A stretch of DNA of 64,000 bases from Bacillota bacterium (GCA_020161295.1 JAIUOA010000002.1:248001-312000); one strand, 5' to 3'; positions 34,484 through 43,841 are shown, numbered from the stretch's first letter. The notes: generated by a model from the letters alone, not told the origin. Translations and numbers: made by a program.

Positions 34484-34770
34484 TAATACAAACAAAGACG
34501 ATGACGAGAAGAGTAGTTGAAGGCAGACGTTCAAGCGAGCTGATGGTGGTGTGAGATCAGTAACTGAGTTTTCAATGAAGAACAGCTCCGAGTTGCCAAC
34601 CGAAAGCGAGCGCAAGTAGGATTGGACGTGCCCGAAACGTTACATTCGGTAGATATCGACGTTAGTGTCCGTATCGATGAGGAGGATCGTAAGATCAATT
34701 TGGGTGGTACCGCGGAAGTAAGCTTTCGTCCCTGTTTATTAAGAACAGGGATGAGGGCTTTTTTTATTTT
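34484..34770 (+). ncRNA. T-box riboswitch leader of aspS-gatC-gatA-gatB, Asn (AAC) specifier
   Basis: The T-box sequence TGGGTGGTACCGCGG is at 34701-34715 and a strong terminator hairpin with T-run ends near 34770. In Stem I, AGTA (34512-34515) and GAA (34577-34579) form the expected loop E around the specifier loop, closed by GTTGAA (34516-34521) with TTCAAT (34571-34576). By alignment to the GAA-x-codon-A layout, the specifier is AAC (34581-34583), an Asn codon. A GAA (Glu) codon overlaps it by two bases (34580-34582). The TGGT at 34705-34708 pairs best with a tRNA ending ACCA. Uncharged tRNA should therefore turn on the transamidation operon. Confidence 0.93.
34720..34770 (+). terminator. 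T-box terminator hairpin
   Basis: A stem containing CCCTGTT and AACAGGG, extended by AGCTTTCGT with ATGAGGGCT, is followed by a run of T. It competes with the antiterminator that includes the T-box at 34701-34715. Confidence 0.9.
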
Positions 34771-34845
34771 CTAAAAGCCAATAGAGGCTGGTCTCACGGA
34801 AACCATCACGCTTCGTGGAGACCAAGAGTTGAATGGGAGGTTCAT

Positions 34846-36921
34846 ATGAAAAAGAGAACACATTTATGTGGCACAATTCGAAAAGCGCATATCGGTATGG
34901 AAGCGACAATTAAGGGCTGGGTTCAGAGACGCCGTGACTTAGGTGGCGTCATCTTTATCGATTTGAGAGACAAATCAGGCATATGCCAAGTGGTATTTGA
35001 CCTTGCCAATATGAGCAAAGAGGATTTCGAGGTGGCTGAGCACCTACGAAACGAGTACGTCATCGAAATTTCAGGTCTGATAGAGGAACGGTCGGAGGAC
35101 ACCATCAACGCTGCCATCCCCACTGGAGAAGTGGATGTTCGTGCAAAGCGCCTCACCATCTACTCCGAGGCGAAAAACACGCCGTTTAGGGTGGGGGAAT
35201 CATCGCACATCAAAGAAGAGCTCCGGTTAAAATACCGCTATTTGGATCTGAGAGCCCCTGAGATGCTGCAGCATCTGATGCTTAGGCAGACGATCACCAC
35301 CAGTGTGAGGTCGTATTTGCAGTCTATCGGTTGTCTCGAGGTGGAAACGCCGATTCTTACGAAAAGCACACCGGAGGGCGCACGTGATTTTCTCGTTCCG
35401 AGCCGCCTTTCAAAAGGGCAGTTCTATGCACTCCCCCAGTCGCCACAGATTTATAAGCAGCTACTGATGGTCAGTGGCGTCGACCGATACTTCCAGGTAG
35501 CCAAATGCTTCAGGGACGAAGACCTTCGCGCGGACCGACAACTGGAGTTCACTCAGGTGGACATGGAATTCTCCTTCGTGGATGCCGAGGACATCATCGA
35601 AATCTTAGAGGAGCTGTTCCAGAAGATCATGCAGGAAACGAAGGGCATCAAAATCGATCTCCCTATGCGCCGCATGACCTACCGAGAAGCCATGGACTGC
35701 TATGGATTTGATAAGCCCGATTTAAGGTTTGGTATGCCAATGGTTGATTTGACGGATTTCATGGCAGAGGTGAATTTTTCGGTCTTTTCTAAGGTGCTTC
35801 ACAGTGGTGGCATCATCAAAGCCTTAAATGTACCCGGTGGTCAAAGCTTCACGAGATCACAGATTGAATACCTCACAGAGCGCGCCGTCTTTCACGGCGG
35901 TAACGGCATGGCATGGATCGCTTTAGATGAAACAGGCGCGCCGCAGTCGATACTCACCAAATACTTTACCGAAGAACAGATGAGAGACCTCATCTCCATG
36001 ATGGAGGCAAAACCGGGTGATTTGATTTTGTTTAGCGCAGATTCACCTGAAAAAGCCCGCTATGTATTAGGGAGCTTGAGACTCGATATCGGCGATTTGA
36101 TGGGGCTTAGAAAAAAGGATCATTTCGCGTTTGTGGTGGTCACCGAATTCCCACTATTCGAATACGATCAAGCGGCTCGACGTTATGTCGCCATGCATCA
36201 TCCGTTCACTAGCCCAGTGGATGAGGATAAACCGCTTTTCGAGACCAGTCCAGACCAGATGCGTGCAAAGGCGTATGATATCGTGCTTAACGGCATCGAG
36301 CTAGGCAGTGGTAGTATCCGTATCCATGATAGAGACCTTCAAGCAAAGATGTTCGAAACGCTGGGGTTCAGTGAACGTCAAATCGAATCGCGTTTCGGTT
36401 TTATGTTAAATGCCTTTGAATACGGCGTTCCACCACACGGTGGCTTCGCATTCGGTCTGGACCGACTGGTGATGATGCTAGCTGGGGTGGATTCCATAAG
36501 GGAAGTAATCGCATTTCCGAAAATGCGTGACGGCTCATGTGCCATGATGGATGCCCCTTCGGAAGTGGATCCAGACCAACTGGAGGAGTTGTCCATCTAC
36601 CTCCACAGCGCTTATGAAAGCGAGAAGAAAAAACAGGCCATGGACCTCAGTGTGATTGAATACGTGTCCGATTTGGCAAAAATAGCGTTAACCATAGCAG
36701 AGAAGATTAGTTTCACCAGTGATCTTGAGTCCATCATCGCGTTTGCAGATCAAATGGCTACCATGGATCTAATGGCCGTGACGGCGGGTGACATCGTTGA
36801 AACGGGTAGTAATCGTTTTAGAGCGGATGTTCCAGTAAAAGCCATAACCCTTAGCGATGCGTTAAAAAATGCACCAGAGGTGCAGGCGGACTGCTTCTTC
36901 GTACCGAAGACAGTGGAATAG
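34846..36921 (+). CDS. aspS-gatC: aspartyl-tRNA synthetase fused to GatC
   Basis: This 691-residue protein is about 100 residues longer than a bacterial AspRS. Residues 1 to about 590 are AspRS: OB-fold anticodon domain (GWVQRRRDLGGVIFIDLRDKSG), class II motifs with FRDEDLRADRQLEFTQVDMEFSF, a GAD insertion and ending FGLDRLVMMLAG, MMDAPSEVDPDQLEEL. From about residue 599 the sequence is GatC-like: VIEYVSDLAKIAL, then ALKNAPEVQADCFFVPKTVE. No stop or ribosome binding site separates the two. The fusion should place Asp-tRNA(Asn) synthesis next to GatCAB. GGGAGG lies before the ATG; gatA follows 32 bases after. Confidence 0.95.
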   Translation: MKKRTHLCGTIRKAHIGMEATIKGWVQRRRDLGGVIFIDLRDKSGICQVVFDLANMSKEDFEVAEHLRNEYVIEISGLIEERSEDTINAAIPTGEVDVRAKRLTIYSEAKNTPFRVGESSHIKEELRLKYRYLDLRAPEMLQHLMLRQTITTSVRSYLQSIGCLEVETPILTKSTPEGARDFLVPSRLSKGQFYALPQSPQIYKQLLMVSGVDRYFQVAKCFRDEDLRADRQLEFTQVDMEFSFVDAEDIIEILEELFQKIMQETKGIKIDLPMRRMTYREAMDCYGFDKPDLRFGMPMVDLTDFMAEVNFSVFSKVLHSGGIIKALNVPGGQSFTRSQIEYLTERAVFHGGNGMAWIALDETGAPQSILTKYFTEEQMRDLISMMEAKPGDLILFSADSPEKARYVLGSLRLDIGDLMGLRKKDHFAFVVVTEFPLFEYDQAARRYVAMHHPFTSPVDEDKPLFETSPDQMRAKAYDIVLNGIELGSGSIRIHDRDLQAKMFETLGFSERQIESRFGFMLNAFEYGVPPHGGFAFGLDRLVMMLAGVDSIREVIAFPKMRDGSCAMMDAPSEVDPDQLEELSIYLHSAYESEKKKQAMDLSVIEYVSDLAKIALTIAEKISFTSDLESIIAFADQMATMDLMAVTAGDIVETGSNRFRADVPVKAITLSDALKNAPEVQADCFFVPKTVE

Positions 36922-36953
36922 ATTACATGATTATTGGCGAATAGGAGACGAAT

Positions 36954-38408
36954 ATGAAATCACTCATTTATGAATCGGTTAAACAACAGAGCGAAATGCT
37001 GATAAGTCGTTCAGTTTCAAGCTTAGAGCTAACAGAGTCTTACCTTTCACATATCGAAGCGACAGATGAAGCCATCGGCGCATACCTCCATGTGGCAGGT
37101 GAAAGTGCGCGACAAGCCGCAAAATCAGTGGACCTAAAACGCGCTAGAGGCGAGCAGCTAAGCCCACTGGCTGGAATTCCTTCTGCGATCAAGGACAATA
37201 TATGTACGAAGGACATGCCCACCACCTGCGCCTCAAAAATGCTTGAGGGTTTTATGTCCCCAGTGGATGCCTTCGCCGTAATGCAAATGAAAGCGCACGA
37301 CAGCGTCATCCTCGGGAAGCTCAATATGGATGAATTCGCCATGGGCGCTTCTACAGAAAACTCATATTATAAAAAGACCCGTAATCCCGTCAACACCGAC
37401 CGCGTACCAGGCGGAAGCTCGGGCGGCTCTGCCGCTGCAGTAGCAGGCCATCTCGCCGCTTACACGCTCGGATCCGATACCGGTGGGTCCGTGAGACAGC
37501 CAGCAAGCTTTTGTGGTGTCGTGGGCCTGAAACCGAGCTATGGCAGAATTTCCAGGAGAGGGCTCGTGGCATTCGCCTCTTCGCTGGATCAAATCGGTCC
37601 GATCACTCGAACGGTTGAGGACGCCGCCATGGTCTATCAAATGTTGGCGAAACAAGACGAACTGGACAGCACGAGCTGCAGCAGTGAAACGTTAACCGCT
37701 TCAGAGCTACTTCAAAAAGACGTTTCTAAAATGCGCATCGCTTTACCGAGATCGTTTTTTGAAGAGGGCATACAGCCAGAAGTAAAAGAAGCTGTTCTGA
37801 AGGCGGCAATGACTTATGAGTCCATGGGAGCCATCATCGAAGAAGTGGATATGAAGCGGCTAGATGCAGCACTTCCCGCTTATTACATGCTCTCATCTGC
37901 AGAAGCATCCTCAAACCTCGCCAGGTTCGACGGTGTAAAATACGGTTATCGTACAGAATCCTTTGATTCCATCGAAGAGCTCTATAAGAAAACCAGGGGA
38001 GAGGGCTTTGGCAGAGAGGTTAAAAGAAGAATCCTACTGGGTACCTACGCCCTGAGCTCAGGCTATTATGATGCCTATTATAAGAAGGCATTAAGCGTAA
38101 AAGCGCTGGTGAAATCCATCTATGAAGAGATCTTTAAAACCTATGATTTCGTGTTGACACCAGTGGCGCCTACCACAGCGTATCCTTTTGGTAAGGTGGA
38201 AAATAATCCTGTGGAGATGTATCTGGGCGATATTTACACTGTGCCCATCAACATCGCTGGCGTACCTGCTCTGACGTTAAACTGTGGCTATGATGCCCAG
38301 CACCTTCCCATCGGCATGCAGCTGATCGGAAAGCTCTATGATGAACAGACCCTATTATCTGCGGGGCATGCATTTGAGCAGGCGAAACAAGTATGGAGGG
38401 CAAAGTGA
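36954..38408 (+). CDS. gatA: Asp-tRNA(Asn)/Glu-tRNA(Gln) amidotransferase subunit A
   Basis: GatA is the amidase that frees ammonia from glutamine. The 484 residues show the amidase signature: Lys in GIPSAIKDNIC, then GGSSGGSAAAVA and GSDTGGSVRQPASFCG with the Ser-Ser-Lys triad. AGGAGA precedes the ATG at 36954. Its stop overlaps the gatB start (ATGA). GatC is provided as the C-terminal part of the upstream AspRS fusion. Confidence 0.97.
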   Translation: MKSLIYESVKQQSEMLISRSVSSLELTESYLSHIEATDEAIGAYLHVAGESARQAAKSVDLKRARGEQLSPLAGIPSAIKDNICTKDMPTTCASKMLEGFMSPVDAFAVMQMKAHDSVILGKLNMDEFAMGASTENSYYKKTRNPVNTDRVPGGSSGGSAAAVAGHLAAYTLGSDTGGSVRQPASFCGVVGLKPSYGRISRRGLVAFASSLDQIGPITRTVEDAAMVYQMLAKQDELDSTSCSSETLTASELLQKDVSKMRIALPRSFFEEGIQPEVKEAVLKAAMTYESMGAIIEEVDMKRLDAALPAYYMLSSAEASSNLARFDGVKYGYRTESFDSIEELYKKTRGEGFGREVKRRILLGTYALSSGYYDAYYKKALSVKALVKSIYEEIFKTYDFVLTPVAPTTAYPFGKVENNPVEMYLGDIYTVPINIAGVPALTLNCGYDAQHLPIGMQLIGKLYDEQTLLSAGHAFEQAKQVWRAK

Positions 38409-39862
38409 TGAAAAAAAGTGGAATAGAAGCGGGTTATGAAGTGGTGATGGGTTTAGAAGTCCACGTAGAGCTCGCCACACAAACGAAGATTTTCTGTGGC
38501 TGTGAGGTAGCCTTCGGTGCCCCTCCGAACACTCAGGTGTGTCCAGTATGCCTCGGGATGCCCGGAAGCTTGCCGGTGCTAAACGAAAAAGTGGTTGAGC
38601 TGGCACTAAAAGCAGCGCTTGCTTTAGGCTGTGAAATCTCAGAAATCAGCCACCAGGATCGCAAAAATTATTTTTATCCTGACCTTCCAAAAGCGTATCA
38701 AATCTCACAGAATGATGCGCCTATCGGGAAAAATGGCAGACTGGCCATCGAAACCGCAGATGGTGAACGGATGATCGGCATCACACGTCTCCATATTGAA
38801 GAGGATGCAGGAAAGCTGATACACGACAGCTCGAAGGGCACCTTAATTGATTATAACCGCGGCGGTGTCCCGCTAATCGAAATCGTATCAGAGCCTGATT
38901 TCAGAACGGCTGAGGAAGTGAAGGCCTATTTGCTTAAACTAAAATCCACACTTCAATACCTAGGCGTTTCCTCCTGTAAGATGAATGAAGGGGCATTTAG
39001 GTGCGATGTGAACCTTTCAGTGAGAAAGGTTGGCGATCCACAAATGGGTACGCGCACTGAGATGAAAAACCTCAACTCCATCGCTTTTATCGTAAAAGCC
39101 ATCGAAAGTGAAGCGTTAAGACAGATTAAGCTTCTGGAATCCGGCGATCAAGTCGTGCAGGAAACCAGAAGATGGGATCCGGTGAAGGGCATCTCCACTG
39201 CCATGCGGTCAAAGGAAAATGCACATGATTATCGCTATTTTCCTGATCCAGACCTCGCCACCATCCTCTTAAGCCATGAGATGGTGAATGCTGCGAAGGC
39301 GACATTACCACTTTTACCAGATGATTATAAACGCCTTTTCGTGTTAAACGATGGGATTAGGCCAGATGTGGCAGAGGTTTTGGTTTCGGATAAAGGGCTC
39401 GCCGATTATTACCGTGCATGTGCAGAACAGACGGCGTATAAGACAGTCTTAGCCAACCTCTTGGTCACGGAGGTCCTTCGTATGGCTGATAAAGCAGGGG
39501 ACGATGAAACGGTAATCGCCATAAGACCAGAGGCCATGGTATCACTGGTGGCGCTCATCGGAGAGGAGCGGATCAACTTGGGGATTGCGAAAAGGGTTCT
39601 ATCAGCCCTCTGGGAATCTGATAAACGACCCGTTCAAATCATCGATGAAAACGACTGGTGGCCGCTGAAGGACTTAGCCTCTTTAGAAGCGCTTGCCGAA
39701 ATGATTCTAAAAGAAACGCCCCAAATTCTGGTGGATTACCATAATGGCAAAACACAAGCCTTTGGAGCGTTTATGGGACAAATGATGAAACGCAGTCAAG
39801 GAAAAGCAGATCCTGCCCTTTCAGAGTCCTTATTCCATGAAATAGCCAAGCGTCGTTTATAA
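38408..39862 (+). CDS. gatB: Asp-tRNA(Asn)/Glu-tRNA(Gln) amidotransferase subunit B
   Basis: GatB activates the carboxyl group of the mischarged aminoacyl-tRNA with ATP and adds ammonia. The 484 residues have GYEVVMGLEVHVELATQTKIFCGC, VCPVCLGMPGSLPVLN (Zn cysteines), KNYFYPDLPKAYQISQ and a C-terminal YqeY-like tail. I use ATG 38408, seven bases after GGAGGG; ATG 38393 would place the ribosome binding site inside the gene. The 3' end overlaps the convergent minus-strand gene by six bases. Confidence 0.97.
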   Translation: MKKSGIEAGYEVVMGLEVHVELATQTKIFCGCEVAFGAPPNTQVCPVCLGMPGSLPVLNEKVVELALKAALALGCEISEISHQDRKNYFYPDLPKAYQISQNDAPIGKNGRLAIETADGERMIGITRLHIEEDAGKLIHDSSKGTLIDYNRGGVPLIEIVSEPDFRTAEEVKAYLLKLKSTLQYLGVSSCKMNEGAFRCDVNLSVRKVGDPQMGTRTEMKNLNSIAFIVKAIESEALRQIKLLESGDQVVQETRRWDPVKGISTAMRSKENAHDYRYFPDPDLATILLSHEMVNAAKATLPLLPDDYKRLFVLNDGIRPDVAEVLVSDKGLADYYRACAEQTAYKTVLANLLVTEVLRMADKAGDDETVIAIRPEAMVSLVALIGEERINLGIAKRVLSALWESDKRPVQIIDENDWWPLKDLASLEALAEMILKETPQILVDYHNGKTQAFGAFMGQMMKRSQGKADPALSESLFHEIAKRRL

Positions 39863-40846
39863 ACCAATATGCTTTAAGGAGGCTAAGGAGTTAATCGCTG
39901 AAAAGACGAAAGTCGCTGCGAGATTCGAGGTGACATTATCGTTATCAAACCTTGGGGAGACCTCAGCGATGTCGAACAGCATCACTTTACCCGATCTGAA
40001 AATCGTTTTAAAAAACTTTAAAATACGCTCAGGATGAAGGCCGAGTGGTTGAGTCGCACTGACACCTGGTGCAAACGCTGATGAGAACACGTCGGTGCAA
40101 ATGGTGACATAAAGCTGGTTTTGCCGAGTTATAAAGGCATCCAGCTTTTTTAATGCCTCGGTGAGTTCGCCTTCGCCGATGTCCTTCGCCATAAGGTACT
40201 CGGCACCGATGCGGTCGGCTGTTTTAAAAAGATCCACGGTGTTGCCACGCTTTTGAATCCCGATGGCGAAATAGTTGAAAGGGTAGCCTCGACGGTTCAG
40301 GTCATCATAGATTTGTCTGAACATGGTACCTGAAGACCCCTTATCCTGATAGGGACGAATGTCGAAGTGGGCATCGAAATTGATGATCCCAGGCTCGAAG
40401 CCTGCGCGCATAAGTCCCTGATAGCTGCCATATGCCACCTCGTGACCTCCACCCAGTATGATGGGAAAGATTTCTAATGATAAGAGCTTATTAATGGCAA
40501 CCCCAAGCGCCTTTTGTGCGGATTCTAAATCTCCATCATCACATAGGATATTTCCCGCGTCGTATAACTTTAACTCCTGCGTGAAGCTACAAGGAAGATT
40601 GCATAGTTCCTTTCTGATGCTCATGGGCCCCTTTGCAGCGCCAGTTCGCCCTAAATTTCTCCGTACGCCCTCATCACTTTTAAATCCCAAGAAAGCGATG
40701 CTGATGACAGCAGGCGGAAGGTGAAGGGGGGCATCATTCAAATCAAGCGGCTTTATCCATTGATGCCATCTGAAGGCGTCGTAATTTTCGTGTGAGTCTG
40801 TTCTGCCTGTCCAAAGCGCCATATCAGGCTTTTCGTAAATTGCCAT
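39857..40846 (-). CDS. hutG: formimidoylglutamase-like ureohydrolase
   Basis: This 329-residue protein belongs to the arginase/agmatinase family with a binuclear manganese site: GGGHEVAYG (His), NFDAHFDIRP (Asp-x-His-x-Asp) and TICTDVFSSAFAPGVSAT (Asp). The second and third motifs, and GTMFRQI, fit formimidoylglutamase (HutG) better than arginase. In the third motif the usual first Asp of DxD is Cys (ICTD). No other hut genes are near, so the substrate is not certain. GAGGA precedes its ATG on the minus strand. Confidence 0.8.
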   Translation of the reverse strand: MAIYEKPDMALWTGRTDSHENYDAFRWHQWIKPLDLNDAPLHLPPAVISIAFLGFKSDEGVRRNLGRTGAAKGPMSIRKELCNLPCSFTQELKLYDAGNILCDDGDLESAQKALGVAINKLLSLEIFPIILGGGHEVAYGSYQGLMRAGFEPGIINFDAHFDIRPYQDKGSSGTMFRQIYDDLNRRGYPFNYFAIGIQKRGNTVDLFKTADRIGAEYLMAKDIGEGELTEALKKLDAFITRQNQLYVTICTDVFSSAFAPGVSATQPLGLHPERILKFFKTIFRSGKVMLFDIAEVSPRFDNDNVTSNLAATFVFSAINSLASLKHIGL

Positions 40847-40968
40847 AGGTTTTCCTCATTCATCTATTATTTTGATCCTTAATTTAGGATGTGATTTTCA
40901 TAATACAGTATAACGCTTTTGAGACGATTTTTCGTCCTAATCTAGTAAAAAAAATTATTTTTACGTCA

Positions 40969-40998
40969 TTGTTAGGGTTTCTTAGTTTGTGCTAAAAT
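40969..40998 (+). promoter_or_regulatory. promoter of the leucyl aminopeptidase gene
   Basis: TTGTTA (40969-40974) and TAAAAT (40993-40998) are 18 bases apart, with the gene starting 38 bases after the -10. Confidence 0.6.
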
Positions 40999-41036
40999 AG
41001 AAAATAGATGCGGAAATACATAACAAAGGAGGCAAT

Positions 41037-42491
41037 ATGAAAGTTACGGCAGTTGATCAGCTTCATCTAGAAGCGCTGGACGGCGTGTTGATTTGTGCGG
41101 GTACCGAGGATATGGGTTCAGAGGTATTGGCACCCATTATGCGCCATGCGAAATCTAAGGAGCTTTTTTCAGGCAAAATCGGTGAAACCTATATGACCAC
41201 CATTTTTCACGAGGGACATTGTCTCGAAGTTGGGCTGGTAGGGATCGGCACACCTGATACCTTCAACATCACCAAGCTTCGCAAGGGGCTTTCCGAGGGA
41301 TTTAAAGCACTTAAAAATAAAAAGGTGGCAACCATCGGCGTAGACCTTAAGGCGATTGAAGGGGGTTTCCCAGTGGACAAGCGTTTGGTGAGATTGCTCT
41401 CAAGCTTATGGGATATGGCGAATTACGAGTTTAACGCCTATAAAACAGACGCAAAGCCTAGCACGGTTGAGTCTGTGGCGCTTTTCGGTCTCGAGATGGA
41501 TGAAGTGGCATTTAATGAAGGCATTTTGATGGGGGACGCCAATGTTTTTTCCCGTACACTGACTAACATGCCGGCCAATATCATGACGCCTGCGAAACTG
41601 GCAGAACTGGCAGAAGCACGCTGTTTGGATGCCGGTGTTGAGGTGGAAATTTTAGATGAACAGGCGATTGAAGCCTTGGGGATGCACGCCTACATGGCAG
41701 TGGCAAAAGCATCTGCGAATCCACCTAGACTCATCGTCATGAGATACCGTGGCAACACGGATTCAGAAGAGGTACTCGCTTATGTGGGAAAAGGCTTGAC
41801 CTATGATTCCGGAGGTCTTTCCATTAAACCCACTGCTTCCATGATTAACATGAAGGATGACATGGGCGGCGCAAGTGCCGTTATCTCGGCTATAAGCACG
41901 ATTGCGAAGCTAGGCCTTAAAATCAACGTAACGGCGATAGTAGCAGCCTGCGAGAACATGATTTCAGGAACCAGCTATAAACCCGGCGACATTATTTCAT
42001 CAATGGGCGGAAAATCCATCTATATCGGCAACACCGATGCTGAAGGCCGACTGACGCTGGTGGATGCGGTAACCTATGCGATCGAGCATGAAAAGGCGAC
42101 GAAGGTAATCGACATCGCCACACTCACGGGTGCAGCGCTCCATTGTCTCGGAAACGATGCAGCACCTGTTATCTCAAATAATGATGACTTATACAACCTG
42201 GTAGAAAAAGCGTTTACTAAAGTTGATGAAAAAGTGTGGCGTATGCCGATTTTTGATGAGTATAAGGCGCTTGTAAAGCATGATCAAGCGGATCTGACCA
42301 ACTCAGCTGGATCGCCAGGAACGATTACCGCAGGAATTTTCATCGGAGAGTTTGTAAAGGATGTACCTTGGGTACATATCGATATAGCGGGCACTGCTTA
42401 CAGAGAAAAAGCGGAGGGTGTTTACTCAAAAGGGGGCACAGGATCAGGAGCGTTACCACTGGTCATGCTCGCTAAAAAAATGGCCAAATAG
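41037..42491 (+). CDS. pepA: leucyl aminopeptidase (M17 family)
   Basis: This 484-residue enzyme releases N-terminal amino acids. The C-terminal half contains the M17 signature and metal ligands: VGKGLTYDSGGLSIKPTASMINMKDDMGGA (Lys, Asp), NTDAEGRLTLVDA (Asp, Glu, Arg) and DIATLTGAALHCLG. The N-terminal macro-like domain is variable as usual. AAAGGAGGC precedes the ATG. The ferritin-like gene follows 11 bases after the stop. Confidence 0.95.
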   Translation: MKVTAVDQLHLEALDGVLICAGTEDMGSEVLAPIMRHAKSKELFSGKIGETYMTTIFHEGHCLEVGLVGIGTPDTFNITKLRKGLSEGFKALKNKKVATIGVDLKAIEGGFPVDKRLVRLLSSLWDMANYEFNAYKTDAKPSTVESVALFGLEMDEVAFNEGILMGDANVFSRTLTNMPANIMTPAKLAELAEARCLDAGVEVEILDEQAIEALGMHAYMAVAKASANPPRLIVMRYRGNTDSEEVLAYVGKGLTYDSGGLSIKPTASMINMKDDMGGASAVISAISTIAKLGLKINVTAIVAACENMISGTSYKPGDIISSMGGKSIYIGNTDAEGRLTLVDAVTYAIEHEKATKVIDIATLTGAALHCLGNDAAPVISNNDDLYNLVEKAFTKVDEKVWRMPIFDEYKALVKHDQADLTNSAGSPGTITAGIFIGEFVKDVPWVHIDIAGTAYREKAEGVYSKGGTGSGALPLVMLAKKMAK

Positions 42492-42502
42492 GAGTGAGCG
42501 AT

Positions 42503-42994
42503 ATGTTGAAAAGGGATATTGAAGTCTTTAAACAAGCGATTTTAAACGAAGTAGAAGGCTATGAGTTTTATAAGATGGCGGCTTATAATGCAGGGGATGA
42601 TGAAGTCAAGAAAGCATTTCTTGATCTCGCAAATGAAGAGCTTAAGCATGTGGAATGGTTAAAGGATGCCTTTAAGAAGCTTAGCGGAAATCCTGAGGAC
42701 CATGTAAAATTGGCTGATATTGAAAATCCACCAAGCCCTGGGATCTTCAAATGGGAAAACCTTCAGACGAAAAATGCGAGCCTCGCTGTTTCCGTGTTCG
42801 GTATCGGCATGGAGATGGAGCGCGCTTCTGTGAAGTTTTATGGGGAAGCGGCGAAAGAAACCCCTTATGAAGCGGCGAAGCAGCTTTTCGAAGTGCTTGC
42901 CAAATGGGAGCAAAATCACCTTGAACAGTTCTCACGTGCTTACGATGCGCTCATCAAGGACTGGTGGTCGGATCAAGGCTTCGATGCATTTTAA
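42503..42994 (+). CDS. ferritin-like (rubrerythrin-type) diiron protein
   Basis: This 163-residue protein has the four-helix di-iron pattern: ILNEVEGYEFYKMAA, EELKHVEWL, GMEMERASVKFYGEAA and WEQNHLEQF, giving the ExxH-type ligands. No rubredoxin CxxC domain is present. Such proteins protect anaerobes against oxygen or peroxide. The ATG at 42503 has GGAG eight bases before it; GTG 42494 overlaps the Shine-Dalgarno and is rejected. Confidence 0.85.
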   Translation: MLKRDIEVFKQAILNEVEGYEFYKMAAYNAGDDEVKKAFLDLANEELKHVEWLKDAFKKLSGNPEDHVKLADIENPPSPGIFKWENLQTKNASLAVSVFGIGMEMERASVKFYGEAAKETPYEAAKQLFEVLAKWEQNHLEQFSRAYDALIKDWWSDQGFDAF

Positions 42995-43022
42995 GTAATG
43001 AAGATTTTAATTAAAGGATGAT

Positions 43023-43067
43023 AAAACGCCTTTGCTACGGTTGACGTGGACAGAGGCGTTTTTTTTG
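43023..43067 (+). terminator. intrinsic terminator after the ferritin-like gene
   Basis: A stem of about 12 pairs (AAAACGCCTTTG / CAGAGGCGTTTT, one wobble) with a 16-base loop is followed by a run of T. Confidence 0.85.
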
Positions 43068-43100
43068 TTTAAAATAAAGTGATGAAGGTGGTGGTGACAC

Positions 43101-43841
43101 ATGGCAACTCGTGAAACAGATTTACATGATCCTATAAAGGGATGGCTTGAAGCACAGGGCTGTGCTGTCAGGTCCGAAGTTAAAGGCATTGATATGGTGG
43201 GACTTTATGAAAATGAGCTTTTAGTCGCCATAGAGATGAAGCTGAAACTCAACCTGGAGGTCATTAATCAAGCCGTGGAAAGACAAGGGATTGCAGATCT
43301 CGTCTACATCGCTGTGGCGCACGATTTTAAAGCGGTGGAGACCAAACGTTTTAAAATGACGCTCTTAACCCTTAAGCGTCTCAATTTAGGCCTTTTGCTC
43401 GTCAACTTACGCGCTGAGCCGCCGATCGTTTCGCTCCTGGTCAAACCGGAAGCCTTTGATTTTGAGAAGAGCCGAAAGCTGAAAAAAAATAGAAAAGAAT
43501 TGGTAATACAAGAGTTTAAGAAACGTAGTGGCGACTTTAATAAGGCGGGCTCCACGAAGGCAAAGCTCATGACGGCTTACCGGGAGCAATGTCTATTAGT
43601 GGCCTATCTTATGCATGCCCGAGGCTTTGCTAAATCAAAGGAATTTGAACCCTATGGAGTTCCATCAAAAGTCGTAGGCAATATACTAGGCCGGGATTTT
43701 AACGGATGGTTTCAGCGCCTATCCAAGGGTGAATACTGCATTTCGGAGACGGGGATAAAAGCTTTAGAGGAAAATGCCGCTGTATTGGCTTTTTTATTGA
43801 AGGAAAGGGGCATAAACGATGGGCGTGGTCTCGCTGAATAA
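43101..43841 (+). CDS. DUF2161 protein, PD-(D/E)XK nuclease-like
   Basis: This 246-residue protein begins ETDLHDPIKGWLEAQGC and has EVKGIDMVGLYENELLVAIEMKLKLNLEVINQAVERQ, with the Asp, Glu-x-Lys and Gln of a PD-(D/E)XK core. It matches the DUF2161 family. The C-terminal part looks like a winged helix (SETGIKALEENA). It overlaps the next gene by 23 bases. A nucleic acid substrate is possible, but the function is unknown. Confidence 0.8.
   Translation: MATRETDLHDPIKGWLEAQGCAVRSEVKGIDMVGLYENELLVAIEMKLKLNLEVINQAVERQGIADLVYIAVAHDFKAVETKRFKMTLLTLKRLNLGLLLVNLRAEPPIVSLLVKPEAFDFEKSRKLKKNRKELVIQEFKKRSGDFNKAGSTKAKLMTAYREQCLLVAYLMHARGFAKSKEFEPYGVPSKVVGNILGRDFNGWFQRLSKGEYCISETGIKALEENAAVLAFLLKERGINDGRGLAE

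Noticed and set aside
39857..39862. Six-base overlap of convergent gatB and hutG without a terminator
   Set aside because: Such overlaps are common in compact genomes; nothing further suggests regulation.
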